Of a stretch of 15,063 bases of DNA, positions 1 through 6,923 are shown piece after piece. Positions within the stretch are counted from its first letter, which is position 1. Each line of letters begins with the position of its first letter. The translations under genes were made by a program, and so were the position numbers. The stretch is from FEN-1297 sp046704565 (GTDB lineage: Bacteria; Bacteroidota; Ignavibacteria; Ignavibacteriales; Ignavibacteriaceae). Location of the stretch: the NCBI GenBank assembly GCA_046704565.1, contig JBJKRP010000383.1:1-15063 (forward strand), in the 5' to 3' direction. The notes beneath the pieces were generated by a model that made no database searches, was not told the origin of the DNA, and worked only from the letters and a program-made list of their open reading frames with translations.

Positions 1-1
1 C

Positions 2-82
2 CGCTGGAATTTAGGCGGTCGTTTATTTCTTGATCGTGAAGCTTCCCAATTCCCAGACAGATATTATCCGACAATGAAATGA
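2..82 (+). CDS. C-terminal end of an unrecognised protein (5' part outside window)
   Basis: A frame open from the left edge encodes about 26 residues ending ...FPDRYYPTMK and stops with TGA at 80-82. The composition (aromatics, charged residues, ordinary codons) looks like a real C-terminus. It lies just before a hairpin and converges with kdsC, as expected for the end of a plus-strand gene. A competing minus-strand frame also runs to the left edge through the hairpin, beginning around TTG at 112-114, but it reads less like protein and lacks a ribosome binding site. I do not recognise the family. Confidence 0.35.
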   Translation, partial: RWNLGGRLFLDREASQFPDRYYPTMK

Positions 83-98
83 GCAGGGAGATAATTCT

Positions 99-117
99 GC
101 TGCGGATTGTCCGCAAC
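99..117. terminator. Hairpin between convergent genes, possible terminator
   Basis: TGCGGA-TTG-TCCGCA is a perfect 6-bp stem with a 3-base loop at 101-115. Read on the minus strand it extends to 8 bp with one G-U pair. It sits in the 48-base gap between two convergent reading frames. There is no T-tract on either side, so intrinsic termination is inferred from position and fold only. Confidence 0.35.
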
Positions 118-130
118 AAGACAAGAAAAA

Positions 131-670
131 TTATTTTCTGGAACCGGCAAGTTTTATTTTAATTATCAGTTCGGCAAATTCCCTGAAGGCGCCGTTGCCG
201 CTTTTATTCCGGCAAATATAATCTACTATTTTTTTTATTTCGGGCATAGCATCGGCGGGCGCCGCAGTAACTCCCACCAGCTTCATAAGCTCAACGTCAT
301 TAACATCGTCACCGATATAAGCTACATTTTCGGCTTTCAGCTTATTTTTTTTAAGAATTTCTTTCAAAAGGATGTGTTTCTGTTTTGCGCCGAGATAAAG
401 TTCGGAAATTTTGAGTTTTTCGGCTCTTTTTAGCACACTTCCTGAAATTTCCCCGGTTATAATTCCCGTCTCAACTGAAACAAATTCCCTTAATCGTTCT
501 ACGCCCATACCATCTCGAATAGAAAATCTTTTCAATTCTTCACCTTTTGCGGAGTAATAAACTCCCGTGTCGGTCAAAACGCCATCATTGTCTGTCAGAA
601 GTAATTTTATTTTTTTTACTTTGTTCTTAAAAAGTAAGTTGTTATTTTTCAACTTGTTAGTTGACGCCAT
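131..670 (-). CDS. kdsC: KdsC-type HAD phosphatase (3-deoxy-D-manno-octulosonate 8-phosphate phosphatase)
   Basis: Cytoplasmic HAD-superfamily phosphatase that removes phosphate from Kdo 8-phosphate to release Kdo for the lipopolysaccharide inner core. Visible motifs, numbered from the chosen start: DNDGVLTD at 27-34 with nucleophile Asp27 and acid/base Asp29; IRDGMGVERL at 51-60; ITGE at 71-74 (HAD motif II Thr); a Lys near 97 in LGAKQK (motif III); and YIGDDVND at 118-125 (motif IV, Mg binding). The KdsC/CMAS-type pattern TGRxS appears here as TGEIS, so the usual Arg is Glu. I chose ATG at 670 because GGAG lies 9 bases upstream and the 179-residue length suits the family. An upstream TTG at 739 would add 23 residues with no such support. 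The related nonulosonate or N-acylneuraminate 9-phosphate phosphatases are alternatives, but the heptosyltransferases nearby favour Kdo. Confidence 0.87.
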   Translation of the reverse strand: MASTNKLKNNNLLFKNKVKKIKLLLTDNDGVLTDTGVYYSAKGEELKRFSIRDGMGVERLREFVSVETGIITGEISGSVLKRAEKLKISELYLGAKQKHILLKEILKKNKLKAENVAYIGDDVNDVELMKLVGVTAAPADAMPEIKKIVDYICRNKSGNGAFREFAELIIKIKLAGSRK

Positions 671-775
671 AAAAGCTATCTCCGGGTTCTTTTTAAAATA
701 GAGATTTTCAAGCAAAATAGAATTCAATTTATAGTTCAATTTAAGTAAACTAAATAACTAATAAAACGGGATGAT

Positions 776-1717
776 ATGAAAATAATTAAACCTAAAAGAT
801 TGGCAAAAGGAGATGTTATAGGCATAGTATCGCCTGCGTCCTCTCCGGATGATTTGTCAACAATTGAAAGCGGCGTAAAATATCTTGAAAGTTTAGGATA
901 CCGGGCAGAAGTAGGAAAGAATGTCGGTAAAGTGCATGGCTATCTTGCAGGAAGCACGGAAGACAGGCTTGAAGACCTTCACGCGATGTTTAAGAACAAG
1001 GACATAAAAGCCGTCTTTTGTGTAAGAGGCGGCTACGGCTCAACCCGGATGCTTGATAAGATTGACTACAATTTGATTAAGCGGAATCCAAAAATATTTG
1101 TAGGATACAGCGACATTTCCGCGCTACAATTGGCGTTCTTTACTAAGACGGGATTGGTAACATTTGCCGGTCCAATGGTTTCAATTGATTTTTCCGGCGA
1201 AGTAAGCAAATACACCGAAGAAATATTTTGGAGCTTGATTACCACCAACAAAAGCTACGGTAAAATAAGCCTGCCTGACGGAGAAAAGGTTTCAACATTA
1301 AAAAAAGGGAAATTTAAAGGAAGAATTCTTGGCGGAAATTTAGCTTTATTATCTTCACTTGTTGGGACCGATTACCTTCCCGATATGAAAGACAGGATTT
1401 TATTTATTGAAGAAATAGGAGAACTGCCTTATAGGATAGACAGAATGCTTAACCAACTGAGACTCTCTAAGGTTTTACATCATGTTAAAGGAGTAGTTTT
1501 GGGTGCTTTTATTGATTGCAACGAGACGGATCCGACAAAAAGAACTTTAGCGCTTGGAGAAGTTATAGAGGACTATTTCGGAAGCCTCAAAGTACCGGTA
1601 GTATACAATTTTAAGCACGGACATGTGAAAGATAACGTAACTATCCCGCTGGGAATAATGTTCAAGCTTGATGCTTCAAGGAATTATATTGAAATTGCCG
1701 AAGGAGCGGTTAGCTGA
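776..1717 (+). CDS. ldcA: LD-carboxypeptidase, peptidase family S66
   Basis: Serine peptidase that cleaves the L-Lys/meso-Dap to D-Ala bond of recycled murein tetrapeptides in the cytoplasm. The 313-residue length is typical. GDVIGIVSPASS at 12-23 opens the N-terminal domain. CVRGGYGSTRML at 82-93 precedes GYSD at 110-113, where Ser112 is the nucleophile. The C-terminal domain has FIEEIGELPYRIDRML at 210-225, with Glu212 the likely catalytic acid, and KHGH at 280-283 with His283 completing the triad. ATG at 776 is preceded by a weak CGGGA six bases away. It is divergent from kdsC, sharing the 105-base gap, and convergent with ispE with only 10 bases between stops. The gene is complete with all triad residues present. 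Confidence 0.92.
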   Translation: MKIIKPKRLAKGDVIGIVSPASSPDDLSTIESGVKYLESLGYRAEVGKNVGKVHGYLAGSTEDRLEDLHAMFKNKDIKAVFCVRGGYGSTRMLDKIDYNLIKRNPKIFVGYSDISALQLAFFTKTGLVTFAGPMVSIDFSGEVSKYTEEIFWSLITTNKSYGKISLPDGEKVSTLKKGKFKGRILGGNLALLSSLVGTDYLPDMKDRILFIEEIGELPYRIDRMLNQLRLSKVLHHVKGVVLGAFIDCNETDPTKRTLALGEVIEDYFGSLKVPVVYNFKHGHVKDNVTIPLGIMFKLDASRNYIEIAEGAVS

Positions 1718-1725
1718 ATTCTTGA

Positions 1726-1743
1726 TTTCATTCCTGAATGAAA
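1726..1743. terminator. Perfect inverted repeat at the ldcA/ispE convergence
   Basis: TTTCATTC-CT-GAATGAAA is an 8-bp perfect inverted repeat that overlaps the last codons and stop of ispE, 9 bases after the ldcA stop. As RNA it would form a 6-7 bp stem with a tight loop on either strand. It lacks a T-tract and is AT-rich, so a terminator role is only suggested by its position. Confidence 0.25.
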
Positions 1744-2558
1744 GTAAAATAATTATCGGGGAATTTTAACACAGCTTTTTCCGCTGTTAAGATGTCCGGG
1801 AAAATTCCAAATACCGTCGAGCCGCTCCCGGTCATTAAAGAAAATAATGCGCCAGCTTCGTACATGATTTCTTTAATTTTTTGAATTTCGGGAAATTTCG
1901 TGAAGACAATTTCCTCAAAGTCATTCGTTAGAGATTTCTTTATCCTTTCCCAATCCTTACTGAAAAGACAATCGTAATCAAGATGATTTACGGGTTTTAG
2001 CCCAAGGTCCAAACTTTCATACGCCCATTTAGTTGAAACATGAATACCCGGATTAATTATGAGGACCGGATAGCCGGTAGAAAAATTAATTTGGTTTAAT
2101 ATTTCGCCTCTTGATTCCGCAAAACTTGGCGCCGGTTTTAAGAAGAAAGGCGTATCGGAACCAATTTCAAGTGCGCTATTTTTAAGATCGGTTTCATTCA
2201 ATTCTAAATTGAAAAGCTTATTAAGCCCTAATAATGCCGCGGCACCATCGGAGCTTCCGCCTCCCAAACCGGCACCGATTGGAATATTCTTTTCCAAAAT
2301 TATTTTTACATTCAGCTTCTTCCCGGTAAATGCTTCCAGTTTTTTAACGGCAGTAAGAACCGTATTGCCGGATTCGGAATTGATCAGACTGCTGTTTGTT
2401 TTGAATAAAAATGAATCAGAGGCTTCAAAAGTTATTCTGTCAAAAAGATTAATCGGATAGAAAACTGTTTCTATATCATGATAGCCGTCGCTTCTTTTAC
2501 GGACAACTTTTAAACCGAGATTTATCTTGCACGGAGTTTTAATTTCTAACTTTTCCAT
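1728..2558 (-). CDS. ispE: 4-diphosphocytidyl-2-C-methyl-D-erythritol kinase
   Basis: GHMP-family kinase that phosphorylates the 2-hydroxyl of CDP-methylerythritol using ATP, the fourth step of the MEP isoprenoid pathway. The 276-residue length is normal. Substrate motif KINLGLKV at 11-18 (catalytic-site Lys11) is followed by DGYHDIETVF at 24-33. The ATP-binding glycine loop IPIGAGLGGGSSDGAAAL spans 92-109. GSDTPFF at 133-139 carries the catalytic Asp135, and the C-terminal GHMP motif MTGSGSTVFGIF lies near 243-254. It is the last gene of a minus-strand operon, and its first 20 bases overlap the end of the homocysteine methyltransferase gene, suggesting coupled translation. Only a weak A/G-rich stretch precedes the ATG. 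Confidence 0.96.
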   Translation of the reverse strand: MEKLEIKTPCKINLGLKVVRKRSDGYHDIETVFYPINLFDRITFEASDSFLFKTNSSLINSESGNTVLTAVKKLEAFTGKKLNVKIILEKNIPIGAGLGGGSSDGAAALLGLNKLFNLELNETDLKNSALEIGSDTPFFLKPAPSFAESRGEILNQINFSTGYPVLIINPGIHVSTKWAYESLDLGLKPVNHLDYDCLFSKDWERIKKSLTNDFEEIVFTKFPEIQKIKEIMYEAGALFSLMTGSGSTVFGIFPDILTAEKAVLKFPDNYFTFIQE

Positions 2559-3438
2559 CTAAAAATTTTTTTATCTTCTTAATATGTTCCGGCGAAGAGC
2601 CGCAGCACGCGCCGATGAATGAAGGGTTTTTCTTCACTATTTTTTTTACGGATGTAAGATATTCGCCGGGGCTAACGCCGCAGGAAATATTTTCATCGGA
2701 GAAGTTTCCGCCGCCGCAGTTCAAATAAGCCCCCCAGTTATAGTCGAATTCAGAGTTATCGAAATAATGGAAAAAGGTTTGTCCTTTTATACAGTTTATT
2801 CCGATAGCCATCGGGTTATGATCTAAAGAAAATTTAATCACTTCCGGCAGCTTTTCGCCGGAAAGCAGCTTGAGCCTTTCATCAACAAAGAAGCTGATTA
2901 CATAAGGAATGTTATTCCGGCTGCAGTACGTGCAAATAATTTTTATCTCGTCAAAATGGCTTTGAGTTTCGTTCAGGATAAAATGACAGCCTGCTTCCAT
3001 AAGAAGCGAAACGTGCTCTTTATGGTTTGCCTCCAGCTTTTTGCCGGACAGGTCTCTCTTTATTTTATAGCAGTCTTCCGCCGGCGCATTGGAACCTGCT
3101 ATGAAAACAGGCAGAGTTGAAGCCGCTTCAATTGCAATTGCTACGCTTTCACGGACAAACTTTTGAGAGTTTATTTTTATTCCCGAAGCTTTAATTGCGG
3201 CGGGGTTTGTTCTGAATGTGTTGGTGGTAATTATATCTGCACCGGCATTTATGTATTCCCGGTGAATCTTTAAAACTTTTTCAGGATATTCAAGATTTGC
3301 ATAAGACATCCATAATGGACCGGAAGAATTAATTCCTGATTGATGCAGCAAGCTTCCCATTGCGCCGTCGAGTATTAACGGTCGGTTAATCCTTGCGGCA
3401 AGGGAAAAAGGATTTATTTCAGCTTTGGCGGTAAACAT
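2539..3438 (-). CDS. Homocysteine S-methyltransferase domain protein (standalone Hcy-binding domain)
   Basis: Zinc-dependent methyltransferase fold (Pfam S-methyl_trans, as in BHMT, MmuM and the N-terminal module of MetH) that methylates homocysteine or a related thiol. Family signatures: LDGAMGSLL at 23-31; ADIITTNTFRTNP at 67-79; NETQSHFDEI at 156-165; and the three zinc cysteines, Cys216 in GINC and Cys278/Cys279 in GACCG near the C-terminus. At 299 residues it lacks the pterin and cobalamin domains of MetH, so the methyl donor cannot be told from sequence; S-methylmethionine or another small donor is plausible. GGGAG five bases before ATG supports the start. The gene overlaps its upstream and downstream neighbours by 20 bases each, placing it firmly in a lipopolysaccharide/isoprenoid operon where a methionine gene is not expected. 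Confidence 0.88.
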   Translation of the reverse strand: MFTAKAEINPFSLAARINRPLILDGAMGSLLHQSGINSSGPLWMSYANLEYPEKVLKIHREYINAGADIITTNTFRTNPAAIKASGIKINSQKFVRESVAIAIEAASTLPVFIAGSNAPAEDCYKIKRDLSGKKLEANHKEHVSLLMEAGCHFILNETQSHFDEIKIICTYCSRNNIPYVISFFVDERLKLLSGEKLPEVIKFSLDHNPMAIGINCIKGQTFFHYFDNSEFDYNWGAYLNCGGGNFSDENISCGVSPGEYLTSVKKIVKKNPSFIGACCGSSPEHIKKIKKFLDGKVRN

Positions 3439-4501
3439 TATTCTCCCGGAAAATATTTTCAGTAAACGGCTTCAGCTTTATAATGACTTCTTCGAACGGA
3501 ACACCCGACAGGTTTTCCTTTTCCGTAATTACGCAATCAAATTTAGTATTGTACGGCGACCAGATCATATCATTTGTCTTGTACTTAACATAAACACCGA
3601 ACGAGGGAATATTAAATGCCGATGCCAGATGGATTGCCGCTGTATCAGGCGTAAAAAGGAAATCAAGTTCTGAGATCATTGCCGCGAATTCACTAAAGGT
3701 CTCGGATAAATAATAAATAAAGTGTGAGTCCGTAATCTGCATTGCGGTCTCTTTATCTCCCGGCGAAGATAGAATTACAATATCTGCCCCTGACAGGGAA
3801 AAATAATTTAAGAGCTTCTTAAAATTTTCAATTCCCCAGAACCTGGAAGGACTTCCTGCCGAGATATTCACACCGGCAATAAATCTTTTTTGCGTGTAAT
3901 TCTTACGGATGAAGTCTTCAGCCTTTTTGTAAGATAAGCTGTCGGGCTGATAGATGATATGAATGTCCCGGGCTTCCGGTTTTATGCCGAAGAGTTTCGT
4001 TAGCTCAAAAATTCGTTCTACTACATGATACTTAGCTGCATTAAGTCGTGGTACAGTCTTCGTAAAAATAATTTTGTTATCCTTCTCAAGACCGAATTTG
4101 TTCCCGGCAGTGCATAGCGCAATTAGAAAACTCACAGTTGTGGAAACGTCATCGTGGAGGTCGACTACAGTTTGAATGCCTTCCCGTTTTATTAAATTGA
4201 GAACTTTAAAAAATCCTTTTAATCCTTTCTCGAAGATTATCAATTCATCTATGTCCGGGTTGTTCAGATATGCTTCCTTATTCTTTTTATCAGCAAGGAC
4301 ATAAATCTTTGCCTTAATCTTCATTTTAATCTCATGCAGCAGAGGCGTGGTAACAAGTGCATCGCCGATACGGTTTAATCTTATAAAAAGGATTTTTGAC
4401 TTCTCATCAAATTTATTTTCCCTACCGTAATTTTGCTTATGCTGTAAGCTAAGTAAAATTTTGAGCAGGATATTCTTAAAGAAAAATTCAATCCTTTTCA
4501 T
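3419..4501 (-). CDS. GT9 glycosyltransferase, heptosyltransferase-like (second gene of operon)
   Basis: Family 9 glycosyltransferase (GT-B fold), by family probably transferring an ADP-heptose residue to the lipopolysaccharide inner core at the cytoplasmic face of the inner membrane. RLNRIGDALVTTPLLHEI at 41-58 contains the conserved GD (Asp47). DLHDD is at 114-118, the donor-site region SAGSPSRFWG at 214-223, and FTPDTAAIHLASA at 283-295. An N-terminal extension of about 35 residues, rich in Lys, Phe and Leu, may form an amphipathic membrane-binding helix. It has diverged from its upstream neighbour; the usual PSR/K-W segment reads SPSRFWG and the donor loop ends GVYVKYK instead of GLFGPT. 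Acceptor and sugar cannot be assigned. It overlaps the preceding GT9 gene by 14 bases and the methyltransferase gene by 20. Confidence 0.87.
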   Translation of the reverse strand: MKRIEFFFKNILLKILLSLQHKQNYGRENKFDEKSKILFIRLNRIGDALVTTPLLHEIKMKIKAKIYVLADKKNKEAYLNNPDIDELIIFEKGLKGFFKVLNLIKREGIQTVVDLHDDVSTTVSFLIALCTAGNKFGLEKDNKIIFTKTVPRLNAAKYHVVERIFELTKLFGIKPEARDIHIIYQPDSLSYKKAEDFIRKNYTQKRFIAGVNISAGSPSRFWGIENFKKLLNYFSLSGADIVILSSPGDKETAMQITDSHFIYYLSETFSEFAAMISELDFLFTPDTAAIHLASAFNIPSFGVYVKYKTNDMIWSPYNTKFDCVITEKENLSGVPFEEVIIKLKPFTENIFRENNVYRQS

Positions 4502-5540
4502 TAAGACCTATCGTTTTGCGGTTGTTTCCAAGCAGAGCCTCTGCCTTAAGAATAATATCCTGAACCGGCATATCGGCAAAACATTCGTGGCGGTAAGGAC
4601 AGATCTGCTTGTTACAGTTAATACAAAATAAATCATTCCTAACAACGAAATCAGAATTGTCGGAATAAGGTCCGTGTCCTAATGGATTAGTAGGACCAAA
4701 TAGACCCAGCGTAGGCACTCCCAGTGCTGCCGAAATATGCATAGGACCGGAATCATTGGCAATTACAAGGTCGCAGCTTTTAATAAGTCCTGACATTTGT
4801 TTTACCGAAGTAGGAGGTGCCATAACTGCGGTATTTTTTAATTTGCTTTTTATATATTCGGCGTCTTCTTCGTCTCCCGGACCCCACAAGATTAAAAATC
4901 CGGTATTCAGTTTATTGTGAAGTGCACTGCAGATTTCAACCCATTTGGAAGCGTCGCACCGTTTTGACTGCCATCCGCCCGAAGGAACTATTCCAATTAA
5001 GGTTATGGAGTTGTTAAAGTTTTTTTCGACGAATTCAGTTCCGAAACTCAAGTCATCATTATTTAAATAAAAATGTATCTTCTTTGAAACAACGGGAACT
5101 CCGATAGCCTTAAGCAATTCAAGATTATGCTCTGCAGAATGGTGCGCTCCTCTTTCAGAGGTAGCCAGAATATTGTATGCATAGCGGCGCCCGCGATAAT
5201 TATAACCGACGCGATACTTAACGCCCGACAGGAAAGTTATTTGAGCACTTCTCGGGTTTGACCATAAGTCAAGTATCATGTTGTATTTTTCTTTTCTGAT
5301 TTTCCAGGCGACTTTAAGTGGGAATCCGGTACGCTCCATTGTCAGCACTTTGCTTATCATCGGGTTATCTTCAACGGCTTCCCTGGCAAAGTCTTCTGTA
5401 AGATAGTCGATCCTTACACCTTCAAAATAAGATTTTAAATTGTCTAAAATAATCGTTGAAAGCACTATGTCGCCTATACCGCGCGGCTTAATACATAGTA
5501 TCTTTTTCATCTCTCCGGGGACGATATTCTCTATTTTCAT
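4488..5540 (-). CDS. GT9 glycosyltransferase, ADP-heptose:LPS heptosyltransferase-like
   Basis: Family 9 glycosyltransferase of 350 residues, the first gene of the operon. Motifs: KPRGIGDIVLSTIILDNL at 18-35 (conserved Asp24); DLWSNPRSA at 91-99; PSGGWQSKRCDASKW at 186-200; and the donor-binding segment NDSGPMHISAALGVPTLGLF at 262-281 followed by GPTNPLGHGPY. A cysteine cluster (Cys306, 309, 314, 320) follows, as seen in several GT9 proteins. By family it adds heptose to Kdo or to another heptose. Two starts are possible: ATG at 5540 with AAGG three bases upstream, or ATG at 5510, which begins directly with MKKILCIKPRGIGD and has GGAG two bases upstream. Spacing is poor for both; I kept the longer. 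It is transcribed divergently from the acyl-CoA dehydrogenase. Confidence 0.88.
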   Translation of the reverse strand: MKIENIVPGEMKKILCIKPRGIGDIVLSTIILDNLKSYFEGVRIDYLTEDFAREAVEDNPMISKVLTMERTGFPLKVAWKIRKEKYNMILDLWSNPRSAQITFLSGVKYRVGYNYRGRRYAYNILATSERGAHHSAEHNLELLKAIGVPVVSKKIHFYLNNDDLSFGTEFVEKNFNNSITLIGIVPSGGWQSKRCDASKWVEICSALHNKLNTGFLILWGPGDEEDAEYIKSKLKNTAVMAPPTSVKQMSGLIKSCDLVIANDSGPMHISAALGVPTLGLFGPTNPLGHGPYSDNSDFVVRNDLFCINCNKQICPYRHECFADMPVQDIILKAEALLGNNRKTIGLNEKD

Positions 5541-5577
5541 TAACCTTGAAATAAATAATTTCCGTACTATCCGACGA

Positions 5578-5585
5578 CAAAAATA
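5578..5585 (-). promoter_or_regulatory. Possible -7 element for the heptosyltransferase operon
   Basis: On the minus strand this reads TATTTTTG, matching the Bacteroidota -7 consensus TAnnTTTG, 38 bases before the first operon gene. No good TTTG is found 18-21 bases further upstream, so the match may be fortuitous in AT-rich DNA. Confidence 0.2.
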
Positions 5586-5645
5586 CTAAATGATAAATTC
5601 ACATTCACCAGTTTGACTATTGTAAAAAACTTGCCGGTTGAAAAA

Positions 5646-5676
5646 TTGCTTGTCTAAATCATATCCGTTAAATTTG
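5646..5676 (+). promoter_or_regulatory. Bacteroidota-type promoter for the acyl-CoA dehydrogenase
   Basis: TTG at 5646-5648, a 20-base spacer, then TAAATTTG at 5669-5676, a full match to TAnnTTTG. It is placed 29 bases before the ATG at 5706. The -33 element is only three bases (consensus TTTG). Transcription would start close to 5682-5685. Confidence 0.45.
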
Positions 5677-5705
5677 TTTTTCAGATTTTCAGCAACGAGG
5701 AACTA

Positions 5706-6875
5706 ATGCATTTATTCAAAGGAGTAGACTATTTTGAAATAGATTCGCTCCTCTCCGACGACGAAAAGATGGTCAGAGATTCGATTAGAGAATTTGTTTC
5801 CGGCGAGGTAATCCCAATAATCGAAAAGTATAACCGCGAAGGAAGATTCCCGCTTGAGTTAGTCCCTAAGATGGCTGAACTGAACCTATTTGGAACGACT
5901 CTTCCGCAAAAATATAATTGTGCAGAGCTGAACAATGTATCTTACGGTTTGTTAATGCAGGAACTTGAACGGGGTGACAGCGGGATTAGAAGCTTTGTAT
6001 CCGTTCAGAGTGCGCTTGTAATGTATCCTATCTTTACCTTCGGAAGCGATACCCAAAAAGAATTTTGGCTGCCCTTGTTGGCAAAGGGAGAAAAAGTAGG
6101 ATGCTTCGGATTAACAGAACCAGATTTTGGTTCTAACCCGGCGGGAATGGTTACCAAAGCCGAAAAGGTAGAGGGAGGCTATCTGATTAATGGTGCCAAA
6201 ATGTGGATTACGAATGGAACCATCGCAGACGTTGCTGTAGTATGGGCTAAACTTAACGGAACGGTGAGAGGATTTTTAATTGAAAAAGGTTTAAAAGGAT
6301 TTACCGCACCGGAGATGAAAGGCAAGCATTCGCTTAGAGCAAGCGTGACATCAGAATTAATTTTTGATAACGTATTTGTGCCCGAAGAAAATATACTTCC
6401 TAAAACCAGCGGCTTAAAAAATGCGCTGATGTGCCTTAATCAAGCCCGCTACGGAATTGCCTGGGGCGTAGTAGGTGCAATGATGTCGTGTTATGATGCT
6501 GCTATGGATTATGCAAAGTCCAGGATACAGTTCAATAAACCAATAGCTGCCTTTCAGATGACCCAGGAAAAATTGGTTTTTATGCTGACCGAGATAACTA
6601 AAGCTCAATTATTAAATTTGCAGCTTGGCAGAATGAAGGACAAAGGCACGTTAAAGCATACTCAAGTTTCATTAGCAAAGAGAAATAATTGTGAGAAGGC
6701 TTTGGAAATTGCACACATAGCAAGAGAGATTCTCGGCGCTAACGGTATATTAGATGAGTACCCGGTGATGCGTCATGCAGCTAATCTGGAATCGGTCAAA
6801 ACTTATGAAGGTACGCATGAGATGCACACTTTAATTATTGGCGAGGATATAACCGGGTTCCCGGCTTATGAATAG
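5706..6875 (+). CDS. Acyl-CoA dehydrogenase, glutaryl-CoA dehydrogenase-like
   Basis: FAD-dependent acyl-CoA dehydrogenase of 389 residues. The best match from memory is the glutaryl-CoA dehydrogenase group, which oxidises and decarboxylates glutaryl-CoA to crotonyl-CoA in lysine, tryptophan and aromatic degradation. Evidence: DSGIRSFVSVQSALVMYPI at 91-109 mirrors the human enzyme's SGYRS...SVQSSLVM region, including the Arg95/Ser99 pair that lies near the extra carboxylate. FGLTEPDFGSNP at 134-145 and MWITNG at 166-171 are FAD-contact motifs. TYEGTHEMH at 366-374 carries the catalytic base Glu368. GAGGA four bases before ATG and a nearby promoter support the start. No electron-transfer flavoprotein or other degradation gene is visible, so the substrate is inferred; a general short-chain dehydrogenase is the alternative. 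Confidence 0.9.
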   Translation: MHLFKGVDYFEIDSLLSDDEKMVRDSIREFVSGEVIPIIEKYNREGRFPLELVPKMAELNLFGTTLPQKYNCAELNNVSYGLLMQELERGDSGIRSFVSVQSALVMYPIFTFGSDTQKEFWLPLLAKGEKVGCFGLTEPDFGSNPAGMVTKAEKVEGGYLINGAKMWITNGTIADVAVVWAKLNGTVRGFLIEKGLKGFTAPEMKGKHSLRASVTSELIFDNVFVPEENILPKTSGLKNALMCLNQARYGIAWGVVGAMMSCYDAAMDYAKSRIQFNKPIAAFQMTQEKLVFMLTEITKAQLLNLQLGRMKDKGTLKHTQVSLAKRNNCEKALEIAHIAREILGANGILDEYPVMRHAANLESVKTYEGTHEMHTLIIGEDITGFPAYE

Positions 6876-6923
6876 GTTAGTTCCATGCTTTTAACGGAAT
6901 TTTTTTAACATTAAGGAAACTTT

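Noticed and set aside
1..130. Minus-strand frame continuing past kdsC to the left edge
   Set aside because: It would start at TTG within a hairpin and has no Shine-Dalgarno; the plus-strand C-terminus is the better reading of this stretch, though neither is certain.
107..433. 108-codon plus-strand frame opposite kdsC
   Set aside because: It lies entirely antisense to a well-supported HAD phosphatase and its translation, rich in Phe and Asn, looks like a shadow frame.
4488..5540. Cysteine cluster (Cys306, 309, 314, 320) as a possible novel metal site
   Set aside because: Similar C-terminal cysteine patterns recur in GT9 proteins, so it is not distinctive without structural data.
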